A stretch of DNA of 37,500 bases from contig NZ_CP022706.1 of the NCBI RefSeq assembly GCF_003491305.1, positions 2,501 through 40,000 of the forward strand, in the 5' to 3' direction. This DNA is from Methanobacterium sp. BAmetb5 (GTDB lineage Archaea; Methanobacteriota; Methanobacteria; Methanobacteriales; Methanobacteriaceae). A program made the translations under genes and the position numbers. Numbering within the stretch: position 1 is the first letter of the stretch; every line of letters begins with the position of its first letter. Below, in pieces: positions 1-15,425 of this stretch. A model generated the notes under the pieces. That model saw nothing but the letters and a program-made list of their open reading frames with translations, was not told the DNA's origin and searched no databases.

Positions 1-113
1 CCTTTATAGACAAAGTCACCAGGTTCTATGAGGAAACAGATCCCGGCATACTACTGGGAGCAGTTATTGTTGTGCTAATAATCATACTGATCCTGGCCGT
101 GATGTGGAGATGA
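1..113 (+). CDS. C-terminal end of a tail-anchored membrane protein (5' truncated by the window)
   Basis: The window opens inside a reading frame that ends at the TGA at 111-113. The visible 36 residues are a short polar stretch (VTRFYEETDPG) followed by one strongly hydrophobic helix of about 20 residues rich in Leu, Ile and Val, then MWR and the stop. This is the form of a C-terminal membrane anchor with almost nothing on the far side. The family cannot be told from so little sequence. The next gene starts 92 bases downstream and has its own TATA box, so it is probably a separate transcription unit. Confidence 0.5.
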   Translation, partial: FIDKVTRFYEETDPGILLGAVIVVLIIILILAVMWR

Positions 114-153
114 ACAATCCCTCATTTTGTGAATTAAATGGACATATTCCTAT

Positions 154-198
154 TTTATATTTAGAAGGAAATAACATAATCTTAAACTAATCATGGTG
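154..198 (+). promoter_or_regulatory. TATA box and ribosome binding site of the fumarase beta gene
   Basis: A TATA-like TTTATAT lies at 154-160. A start about 25 bases downstream would give a leader of roughly 20 bases carrying GGTG at 195-198, seven bases ahead of the ATG at 206. The spacing fits archaeal promoters; the start point itself is inferred. Confidence 0.45.
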
Positions 199-205
199 TA
201 AAAAA

Positions 206-757
<552 letters not shown>

Positions 758-803
758 TTACCCAGTTACCGGGATAAAAAAAATAACTCTTTTTCTAAAT
801 ATT

Positions 804-1607
<804 letters not shown>

Positions 1608-1687
1608 TATAAAATATCTTCTCATGTTTCTATTTTAAATATCAATTTCGTTGACATACTTTTTGAGAAAATCTAAGAGGGGTTAAA

Positions 1688-2356
<669 letters not shown>

Positions 2357-2357
2357 A

Positions 2358-3500
<1,143 letters not shown>

Positions 3501-3536
3501 ACCATTTAATAAGTGGCAACCGGGGAGTTATTTAAA

Positions 3537-3953
<417 letters not shown>

Positions 3954-4206
3954 GATGAACATGGGTTTCTTTAGGTTTCCTGATGGTATATATTGTTAGA
4001 TGTCCTGTTAACTTGCCAAGTTCTTTTCTAGAATTTAATGTAGAATTTTCATGAGGTAGATACATCGGGGTAAAATTACGTGGATGATTCTTAATAATTG
4101 CAAATACGTGGAGGGGAGTATCAGTAAGGTAGGAGTTGTAAAGGGTGGCTGGTGGTAAAATATTATAGTTTAAACCGATGATCTATTTTATGGGAGGAAA
4201 TTTTTC

Positions 4207-4398
4207 ATGCCTAAAATTGAAATCGACCAAAATCTGTGCACCAAGTGCGGCACATGTGTAAGCAACTGCCCGGTAAGCATCTTCCAGAGGGATGATGAAG
4301 ATTCAATCCCCCAAGTGATTGACCCTGATAACTGCATACTGTGTGGCATGTGTGTGGATAACTGCCCGGAAGATGCGGTGAAACACGAAAATTTCTAA
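4207..4398 (+). CDS. 2[4Fe-4S] ferredoxin
   Basis: This 63-residue protein has two complete CxxCxxCxxxCP motifs, CTKCGTCVSNCP (residues 11-22) and CILCGMCVDNCP (residues 42-53), separated by an acidic linker. It is a classic bacterial-type dicluster ferredoxin, a soluble low-potential electron carrier. In methanogens such proteins serve oxidoreductases and hydrogenases; the partner is not shown by the context. GGGAGG at 4192-4197 precedes the ATG by nine bases, and a TATA-like AATATTATA lies near 4159-4167. It appears monocistronic, running towards the histidine kinase gene on the opposite strand. Confidence 0.95.
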   Translation: MPKIEIDQNLCTKCGTCVSNCPVSIFQRDDEDSIPQVIDPDNCILCGMCVDNCPEDAVKHENF

Positions 4399-4484
4399 AT
4401 TTAAGAATTAACTTTTAGATTAATGGTTCTTTTTGTTTAATCACATTTGATTACTCTTTTTGTTTAATTACCTTTATTCCGGTT

Positions 4485-6866
4485 TCAAATCCTTTTTTTA
4501 TACCTCAGTTCTTTAAATTTAACGGTGAACTTGGTTCCCTGAGTTAAATCCAGGCTGATATTTCCATCAATCTGTCTGGTTAAGCTGTTCACCAGTTCCA
4601 ATCCCAGGGTTTCTGTATTCCTATAGTCCAGATCAGAAGGGAAGCCCACCCCATCATCGCTCACTGTTAATGTGAATTTACGGGCATCATCCTTTACTGG
4701 CTCCTGTTTGAGGGATACTCTTATTTCCCCCTCCTGGCCCTCAGGGAATGCGTACTTCACACTGTTAGTGAAAAGCTCGCTTACTATAAGGCCACAGGGA
4801 ACTGCAGTTTCCATGTTCAGGTTAACATCATCCACATCCACCACTAACTTGATTCTATCGGCATCCCCATTGTAGGAGTAGAACAACTCGTACACCAGCC
4901 GGGTGATGTAATCCTCGAATTTGATGTGGGTGAAATCCTTGGACTGGTATAGGTTTTCATGGATCATGGCCATGGACTTAACCCGGTTCTGGCTCTCCTT
5001 GAGTATACTGGTGGCAAATTGTTCATCAGCCTTAAGGTGCTGGCTTTGCAGGTTCAACAGGCTGGATATGATCTGCATGTTATTCTTAACCCGGTGGTGT
5101 ATCTCCTTAATCAGGATGTTCTTCTCATCCACCATTCTTTCCAGTCCATCCATGGCTCTTTTTCTTTCAGTTATATCCTTGGCAATTACCAGAATTGAGT
5201 TAATCTCACCATCTTTTTTTATGGGTACTAGCTGTGATTCCACCCAGTTATAGTTTCCCTTATGGTCGATCAACTGATACTGGAAAGGTTTAATGGTCTC
5301 CCCCTGTAATGCCTGTAGGAATTTACTCCTTTGGAATTTAATATCTTCTTCTTTAGGGAATATCTGCAACTCCTGGAAGCTTTTACCAATTAATTCCGGG
5401 GAAGATATACCAGCAAATTTAGAAGCAGCACTGTTAACATCTAAAATAGTTCCCTCTAAACTTACCAGGATGGTGTAGGTTGGATTGGATTCAAACAGAG
5501 TGTGATACTTTTCTTCACTGTCCTGGAGGGCTTTTTCAGCCTTTTTACGTTGGGTAATGTTCATCAACATGCCGGAAATAACTTTTCCAGTTAAACTGGC
5601 GCTTAAAAACAGGTCAATAGTATCTCCTTCGCGGGAAACCATTTCCACTTCATACTGGGCAAAACTACCCTCTTTTCTAAGTTTAGCAATGATTTCTTTT
5701 CTAGCAGAAATGTTTTTATAGAATTCAGTGATCTGGTGGGATTTGAGTTCCTCCACATCATTGAATTTAAATATACTGGCCAGGGATTCATTGGCAAAAA
5801 GTATATCTCCCGAGATGTTGGTTTTGTAGATCCCCACTAATGAATTGTCTACCAAGTTCCGGTAGCTTTTTTCACTGGACGATAAAGCCCTTTCCGTTAA
5901 GAACTGGCGGAAAAGCACCATTAAAATGATGATTCCCACTACCAGTTCTATCACCGGGATATTGGGTTCCTCCTGGATTTCATTGGCCCATATTAACAGT
6001 AGGAATGATATCAGGGCCAGTAAAAGGGGTAAATAAGAAGTGAAACTTGATTTTTTTATAAATGATAGGTAAGGTGGTATTAGCTGGTATTTTTCACCGG
6101 TGATCTGTAGCAGCGCGGCTAAACCCACCAGCATATAACTTAGTATCCATCCAGAATCCAGCAAACCACCGGAAACATACGTACCCTGCAGTGTTTGCAG
6201 ATAGTAAATGTAATCGGTTATAATCAGGGCCACCATGCCCAGGCCGATTAGGATTAGGGGGCCATAGTATTCTTCTTTAAATTTACTGTATAAGAGCCGT
6301 ATCAGGGCGAAAAGAAGGACAAAATCGAAAACAATGTATATTACAGATATGAAAATGGTTAAAAACTCTTCCTGGCTGGTGAGGTTGGGGCTTATTAGGA
6401 AAACCCATAAAAGGAGGCCCACGGTTAGGAGGATAATCCCCATCTCCAGGATGATTTTATAGCGGTCACTGGAGCTGAATTGATCACGGGGCATAAAGTA
6501 GATTCCCAGGGCAAAAAGGGGATAAAATGCCAGGTAAAAAATGTCAGCCACCGATGGAGAGGGATTGGTACGGAATACCAGCTCCAAAATGGCCCAGGTT
6601 ATATCTCCCAGGGCAGTAAAGCTGAAGGCAACACCCATCAGTATCCAGGCTATTTGCACCCGTTGCCCTTTGTTTCCTGCGGTGTATGCGGCATAAAATA
6701 ATCCCATAATTACCAGTATTTGAATTATAGGGCCAGTAATATCACTAAAAACCATTCGAAGGTATGAATCACCCTGTAAAAGTAGCGAAATGATTGTAAA
6801 ACTAATTAAAATAGCAAAAGCCAGTATGGTTGCATTTTTAAAGGATATTATTTCTTTTTCATTCAT
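4485..6866 (-). CDS. Membrane-bound PAS sensor histidine kinase (HisKA_2 type)
   Basis: A 793-residue signalling kinase. Residues 12-320 hold about ten hydrophobic helices, forming an N-terminal membrane sensor of unassigned type. Two PAS domains follow (about 335-445 and 455-570, the second ending in DITERKR). Next comes a HisKA_2 dimerisation/phosphoacceptor domain with [10 protein letters not shown], where His590 or His591 is the likely phosphorylated residue. The HATPase domain has its N-box at SELFTNSVKYAF (Asn701), the G1 box at SDDGVGF (about 736-742) and the late TLGLELV segment. All key residues are present, so it should be active. The ATG at 6866 has GGTG seven bases upstream. The signal is unknown, and no response regulator gene lies nearby. 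Confidence 0.92.
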   Translation of the reverse strand: MNEKEIISFKNATILAFAILISFTIISLLLQGDSYLRMVFSDITGPIIQILVIMGLFYAAYTAGNKGQRVQIAWILMGVAFSFTALGDITWAILELVFRTNPSPSVADIFYLAFYPLFALGIYFMPRDQFSSSDRYKIILEMGIILLTVGLLLWVFLISPNLTSQEEFLTIFISVIYIVFDFVLLFALIRLLYSKFKEEYYGPLILIGLGMVALIITDYIYYLQTLQGTYVSGGLLDSGWILSYMLVGLAALLQITGEKYQLIPPYLSFIKKSSFTSYLPLLLALISFLLLIWANEIQEEPNIPVIELVVGIIILMVLFRQFLTERALSSSEKSYRNLVDNSLVGIYKTNISGDILFANESLASIFKFNDVEELKSHQITEFYKNISARKEIIAKLRKEGSFAQYEVEMVSREGDTIDLFLSASLTGKVISGMLMNITQRKKAEKALQDSEEKYHTLFESNPTYTILVSLEGTILDVNSAASKFAGISSPELIGKSFQELQIFPKEEDIKFQRSKFLQALQGETIKPFQYQLIDHKGNYNWVESQLVPIKKDGEINSILVIAKDITERKRAMDGLERMVDEKNILIKEIHHRVKNNMQIISSLLNLQSQHLKADEQFATSILKESQNRVKSMAMIHENLYQSKDFTHIKFEDYITRLVYELFYSYNGDADRIKLVVDVDDVNLNMETAVPCGLIVSELFTNSVKYAFPEGQEGEIRVSLKQEPVKDDARKFTLTVSDDGVGFPSDLDYRNTETLGLELVNSLTRQIDGNISLDLTQGTKFTVKFKELRYKKRI

Positions 6867-7360
6867 TTCAGCACCTTTAAACTGGCTAATGGAATTATCT
6901 TTCTTTATAGGGGATGAGGGCGTGTCAGTGGAGAGATTTCTCCTGGTATCCTATTTTCATCCTTTTAATTATTTAGATACAATCTCCTAATCACCATTTA
7001 AACTCGGAGCCATTGATTTGGGATTGGAATATTGTTCACATTAAAATATAGATCACATTGAAATAAAAAGCTTGAGATATTTAGGTAACTTACCATCACG
7101 AAATGACAACTTGACGGCAAGATTTGTTTATTTAAATGCCCTCCCAATTTAATGCCTTCAACGAAGTTAGTCAACAGTTAAGGGGATATAACTGATTTAT
7201 TTACTGTTATAGTGGACATTCCCTGGTCTACTTTTAGTAATTGATTTATGTTCCCACATATATTTTGTAGAAACTAGGAAAAGTAGTTTTTTAAAAAAAA
7301 GTTCTCTAAAAAAAATAGTTATCAGAAGGGACTATAATCCCTTCTGCTTTATTTATTCCA
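6867..7360. other. A+T-rich intergenic region between two minus-strand genes
   Basis: This 494-base gap separates the acetyl-CoA synthetase gene from the histidine kinase gene. It holds the synthetase terminator at its right end and presumably the kinase promoter at its left end. On the minus strand CTATAAAG (about 6908-6915) and TTTAAATG (about 6990-6998) are possible TATA boxes, neither convincing. The middle part, about 7020-7300, shows no reading frame, RNA fold or repeat that I can support. Confidence 0.4.
7308..7345 (-). terminator. Hairpin plus T-tract terminator of the ADP-forming synthetase gene
   Basis: AGAAGGGA (7324-7331) and TCCCTTCT (7338-7345) form a perfect 8-bp stem with a 6-base loop. 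In the minus-strand direction it is followed closely by a run of eight T (complement of 7308-7315). It begins 15 bases after the stop of the gene ending at 7361. Confidence 0.7.
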
Positions 7361-9858
<2,498 letters not shown>

Positions 9859-12800
9859 ATGGTAAGTATTAGAATCCTCTTGGTAAAAGATGATTCCACT
9901 GAGGCCGAGGATATAAAGACACTGGAATCCTTTGGTTATTCAGTTCACCATTTGGGCCGGGGGGAAGATGTAATTGAAAAGGCATCAGAGTTAAGGCCTG
10001 ATCTTATTTTGTTAGATGATGTTTTTAAGGGAGATAGCACAGCTTTTGATGCTTTTTCGGAAATATTTAAACTTGATATTCCTGTTTTACTGTTAATGGG
10101 TGATTTAAAAGAACAGAATATTAAAAAGATTGAATCTTTACCGCAAGATGCATATCTACTCAAACCATATCGGGATCGTGAGCTGAAATACGCCATTGAA
10201 CTGGCCATTACTCGAGATAAACTTAAGAAAAGTGAAAAAAAGAGTCTTACTCATTTAAAAACCCAAGTCCCTGGTGTGGTGCGTCCCACAGTGGGTAATG
10301 GTAAATATCAAAACGCCCTGGACAACATGATGGAAGGCTGTCAGATCATCAGTCCTGATTGGCGTTATATATATGTAAACGATGCTGCCCTACACCATGC
10401 CAAACTAAAGAGGGAAGCTTTAATTGGTCACACCATGATGGAGGTTTATCCCGGTATTGATGAAACTGAAATGTTCCGGATGTTGGAAAATACCATGGAG
10501 AAACATGAATCAAACCAGATGGAAAATTACTTCATTTACCCCGATGGCACTGGTCGATGGTTTGATCTGCGTGTTTTCCCGGTACCCGAAGGAATCTTCA
10601 TTTTATCCATTGATATCACCGACCGTAAGAAGGTAGAGGAAGAGTTGATTGAAAGTAAAGAATTCACCGAAAATATCATCAAAGCCATGGGTGATGGATT
10701 TTCAATTTTAGATAAAAATGGGGTTCATTTAGATGTTAACCCTGCTCTGTGTCAGATGACTGGATTTTCCCGGGAGGAATTAATTGGAACCGGTCTTCCT
10801 CACCCTTACTGGCCGGAAGAAGAAACTCCCAATATCCAGGTTACATTGGAAGAAGTTTTGAAAGGAAATCTAAAGGAAGTTGAACTGACTTTTAAAAGAA
10901 AAAATGGAGAGCAATTCCCGGTTATTTTAAGCCCATCTATTATAACTGATGATGAAGGGAAAGTAATTGCTGTTTTTGGAACTTTTAAGGATATCACCCA
11001 GTGGAAAAAGCTGGAAATGGAATTAAAAGAGAGTGAACAGAAATTTCGGGGCCTGGTAGAAAATGCAGCCGATGCTCTTTTTGTCCATGATATTGAGGGT
11101 AATATTGTGGATGTTAACCAGCAATCCGTGGAAAGTTTAGGTTACAGCCGGGAAGAGTTACTGGAGATGAATGTACTGGAAATAGAACAGGACTTTGACT
11201 TTGAAAGTGCCATGAATGAATGGAGGAATATTAAGCCTGGTGAACCTTTCACTCTCTACGGTCACCAGAAACGAAAGAATGGCACTGTTTTTCCAGTGGA
11301 GATACATTTTGCTGCTGTGGAAATTAACCATGAAAAATTAATCATGGGGTTGGTTCGTGATATCACCGCAATTAAAAAGGCAGAAGAAGAGTTAAAAGCC
11401 ATTAATCGTACTCTGATGAAACGTGATGAAGAATTCCGCCACTTTATTGATAGTGCACCAGTGGCCATTGCCATGTTTGATAAAAAAATGCATTATATTG
11501 CGGCCAGTTCCCGCTGGATTGAAGATTTTAATCTGGGTGATGAGGAGATTCACGGCAGATCCCATTACGATATATTTCCAGAAATTACTGACCGTTTAAA
11601 AGAATTTCATAGGCGTGCTCTGGCCGGTTCTATTGAGCGTGCGGATGAGGATAAGTTTGTACGTGCTGATGGAAGCGTTCAATACCTACGATGGGAAATA
11701 CATCCCTGGTACTCCTCACCCGATGTTATCGGGGGCATTATAATCTTCAGTGAGGATGTAACTGAACGTAAAAAGGCTGAAGAAGAATTAAGTGAAAGTG
11801 AACAGAAATACAGGTACGTGATTGAAACTGCGGCCGAAGGAATAACTTTGTTTGATAAAAAGGGCACAGTTATTGAAATTAATCCCAAAGCCTTAGAATT
11901 AACTGGATTCCAAGAGAATATAATTGGTAAAAACCTGGTTCAAATAGTTCCCAGCTTGAAGATAAGTTTAAATGAAGCTTTAGTTGCCTTTAAGAATATT
12001 TTGACAGGTAAACCCATCCCCCCTGAATGGGAATATGTCAATAAGAGGGGTGAAAGGAAATTTGTTAAAGCCAATTACAGTTTAATGAGAACGGATGGGA
12101 AGATAGATGGAATAGCTCTAGTTTTAGAAGATATCACTGATCTTAAGTTAAGGGAAATGGCCTTAAGGGAAAATGAACAGTTTTTAGAGAACATCATTGA
12201 GAACATACCGGACATGATCTTTGTAAAATCTGCGGATGAACTTAGATTTGAAAGAGTTAACCGGGCAGTGGAGCTTATCTGGGGTTATGAACGGGATGAA
12301 TTAATTGGTAAAACTGATTATGATTTTTTCACCAGGGAAGAAGCTGATTTCTACTCCCAGAGTGATAGGGAAGTTCTCTATAAAAAGGAACTTCAGGATA
12401 TTCTGGAAGAGACTATGCACACCCGTTACCGGGGTGAAATAATCTTACACACCAAGAAAATTCCCCTCCTTGATGAAAATGGCCGCCCCAATTATCTTTT
12501 AGCTATTTCTGAAGATATAACTGAGCGTAAAATGGCTGAAATAAATCTTAAAAAATCTCTGGAAGAAAAAGAGGATTTATTGAGGGAGATACACCACCGG
12601 GTTAAAAATAACATGCAGATCATATCCAGCCTGTTAAACCTGCAAAGTGCCCATGTACAGGAAGAAGAGTCTAAAGACATTCTTAAGGATAGCCAGAGCA
12701 GAGTTAAGTCCATGGCCATGATCCACGAAAAATTGTACACCTCCCATGACCTGAGCCACATTAACTTTAAGCAATACACAGAAAAACTGGTTTCAGATAT

Positions 12801-13185
12801 TTTCTACACCTACAAAGTCCAAATTGGTACAATTGAACCGGTTTTAAAGGTTGAAGATATTGAGTTCAATATGGAAACCGCCATACCCCTGGGATTGATA
12901 ATTAACGAACTGGTGACCAACAGCCTCAAATTCGCCTTCCCCGATACAGATAAAGGTTCAATCACGGTAAAAATGGAAACAGAGGGTGAAAAACACAAAT
13001 TAATTGTTGAGGATGATGGGATTGGCTTGCCTGAAGGTTTTGAATTTGATAAAACAGATTCCCTTGGTTTACAGCTGGTCAATAATCTGGTAGCTCAGAT
13101 TGATGGTAATATTACCATTGATAAAAGTAAGGGAACTAAATACTCCATTAATTTTAAGGAGTTAGGTTACACAGAACGATTTTAA
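9859..13185 (+). CDS. Receiver - six PAS - HisKA_2 hybrid histidine kinase
   Basis: The 1108-residue soluble protein starts with a receiver-like domain (about 1-125): acidic pair Asp11/Asp12, candidate phosphoacceptor Asp53 in LLLDDVFKGD and a late LLKPY lysine. The usual Thr/Ser strand is replaced by LLLMGD, so phosphotransfer may be altered. Six PAS domains follow to about residue 895, each ending with a DIT-x-RKKAEEEL-type linker. The transmitter has [10 protein letters not shown] (His912/913), N-box NELVTNSLKFAF, EDDGIGLP and a final GLQLV segment, all intact. There is no membrane segment, so it senses cytosolic signals such as redox state or ligands. It is divergent from acd and shares the operator-rich region. 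A link between this kinase and control of acd is possible but unproven. Confidence 0.92.
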   Translation: MVSIRILLVKDDSTEAEDIKTLESFGYSVHHLGRGEDVIEKASELRPDLILLDDVFKGDSTAFDAFSEIFKLDIPVLLLMGDLKEQNIKKIESLPQDAYLLKPYRDRELKYAIELAITRDKLKKSEKKSLTHLKTQVPGVVRPTVGNGKYQNALDNMMEGCQIISPDWRYIYVNDAALHHAKLKREALIGHTMMEVYPGIDETEMFRMLENTMEKHESNQMENYFIYPDGTGRWFDLRVFPVPEGIFILSIDITDRKKVEEELIESKEFTENIIKAMGDGFSILDKNGVHLDVNPALCQMTGFSREELIGTGLPHPYWPEEETPNIQVTLEEVLKGNLKEVELTFKRKNGEQFPVILSPSIITDDEGKVIAVFGTFKDITQWKKLEMELKESEQKFRGLVENAADALFVHDIEGNIVDVNQQSVESLGYSREELLEMNVLEIEQDFDFESAMNEWRNIKPGEPFTLYGHQKRKNGTVFPVEIHFAAVEINHEKLIMGLVRDITAIKKAEEELKAINRTLMKRDEEFRHFIDSAPVAIAMFDKKMHYIAASSRWIEDFNLGDEEIHGRSHYDIFPEITDRLKEFHRRALAGSIERADEDKFVRADGSVQYLRWEIHPWYSSPDVIGGIIIFSEDVTERKKAEEELSESEQKYRYVIETAAEGITLFDKKGTVIEINPKALELTGFQENIIGKNLVQIVPSLKISLNEALVAFKNILTGKPIPPEWEYVNKRGERKFVKANYSLMRTDGKIDGIALVLEDITDLKLREMALRENEQFLENIIENIPDMIFVKSADELRFERVNRAVELIWGYERDELIGKTDYDFFTREEADFYSQSDREVLYKKELQDILEETMHTRYRGEIILHTKKIPLLDENGRPNYLLAISEDITERKMAEINLKKSLEEKEDLLREIHHRVKNNMQIISSLLNLQSAHVQEEESKDILKDSQSRVKSMAMIHEKLYTSHDLSHINFKQYTEKLVSDIFYTYKVQIGTIEPVLKVEDIEFNMETAIPLGLIINELVTNSLKFAFPDTDKGSITVKMETEGEKHKLIVEDDGIGLPEGFEFDKTDSLGLQLVNNLVAQIDGNITIDKSKGTKYSINFKELGYTERF

Positions 13186-13254
13186 AAGGTTTATTTTGTA
13201 AATAAAATTTATATGTTCCAACTCTGAGAAAAAGAAACAAATTAAAAAAGAGAA

Positions 13255-13605
<351 letters not shown>

Positions 13606-13850
13606 ATTTTATTCACCGTTATAAATTACTGTCATGGTTAATTATCAATCTTGTGAAATTTTCTTCTACCAGTGGAATTTATAAAAAAATTTTAGTATTA
13701 TTGCCACTTCATAGTAATTATCAAATAAATAAACGAGGATTTAGTTAGTAATCCCATTTCTATTATCATTAACATCTTCAGTGCAGGATAAACTAAGTTT
13801 AGGAAGTTCTACTGTTTCGTTAAAGGGTCTTAAAAATTAGGAGACATCCA

Positions 13851-15149
<1,299 letters not shown>

Positions 15150-15161
<12 letters not shown>

Positions 15162-15190
15162 ATAGATCAGGTTTTTGAAGTTTTTTTTAT
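15150..15190 (+). terminator. Hairpin and T-rich terminator of the AAA+ gene
   Basis: GATCTAT (15150-15156) and ATAGATC (15162-15168) form a perfect 7-bp stem with a 5-base loop that spans the stop codon. The T-rich tract 15171-15189 follows. Confidence 0.65.
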
Positions 15191-15196
15191 TTATTT

Positions 15197-15224
15197 TTGT
15201 TTACTTCGTTATAGGATAGTATTT
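15197..15224 (+). repeat. Left copy of the 28-bp inverted repeat
   Basis: The copy reads TTGTTTAC followed by TTCGTTATAGGATAGTATTT. Its reverse complement recurs at 19784-19811 with two mismatches. It lies directly after the terminator of the AAA+ gene. A short G+C-rich patch (GCCCCGCTCGGTGACC, 15225-15240) follows it inside the insert. Confidence 0.8.
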
Positions 15225-15275
15225 GCCCCGCTCGGTGACCTTATTTTTGGATTTTAAGATCTAAAAAAGTCTACA

Positions 15276-15322
15276 AAACAATATAAGGAAAACATAGTAT
15301 ATAAATTTACCTTATATTGTTT
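15276..15322. promoter_or_regulatory. Perfect 13-bp inverted repeat around a TATA box
   Basis: AAACAATATAAGG (15276-15288) and CCTTATATTGTTT (15310-15322) are perfect inverted copies with 21 bases between. The spacer holds a strong TATA-like TATATAAAT near 15298-15306. This looks like a promoter with a repressor half-site on each side, upstream of the 723-residue protein gene. A second TATA-like TTTATAT at 15398-15404 lies about 25 bases before the ATG and would give a leaderless message. Which one is used cannot be decided here. Confidence 0.6.
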
Positions 15323-15425
15323 AATAAATAGCTTTTGTATCAAAGAGTAATGAAGAAAATTTTTTTATTAAATTGTTTATGATGAAATATAATAATATTT
15401 ATATTTCCTATAATAAAGTATTAAT

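Noticed and set aside
4429..4468. CTTTTTGTTTAAT repeated at 4429-4441 and 4456-4468
   Set aside because: The repeats lie between two convergent genes and are most simply T-rich termination signals.
7141..7200. AACGAAGTTAGTC near 7160 considered as another copy of the insert's repeat
   Set aside because: Only eight bases match the repeat core, which is within chance expectation for A+T-rich DNA.
9859..12600. Repeated GAT-ATC-ACC-GA-CGT-AA motifs considered as DNA repeats
   Set aside because: They encode the conserved DITERKK linker that closes each PAS domain.
15225..15240. A G+C-rich patch, GCCCCGCTCGGTGACC, just inside the left repeat, considered as a tRNA or attachment-site remnant
   Set aside because: No T-arm, acceptor stem or matching copy at the other end could be found.
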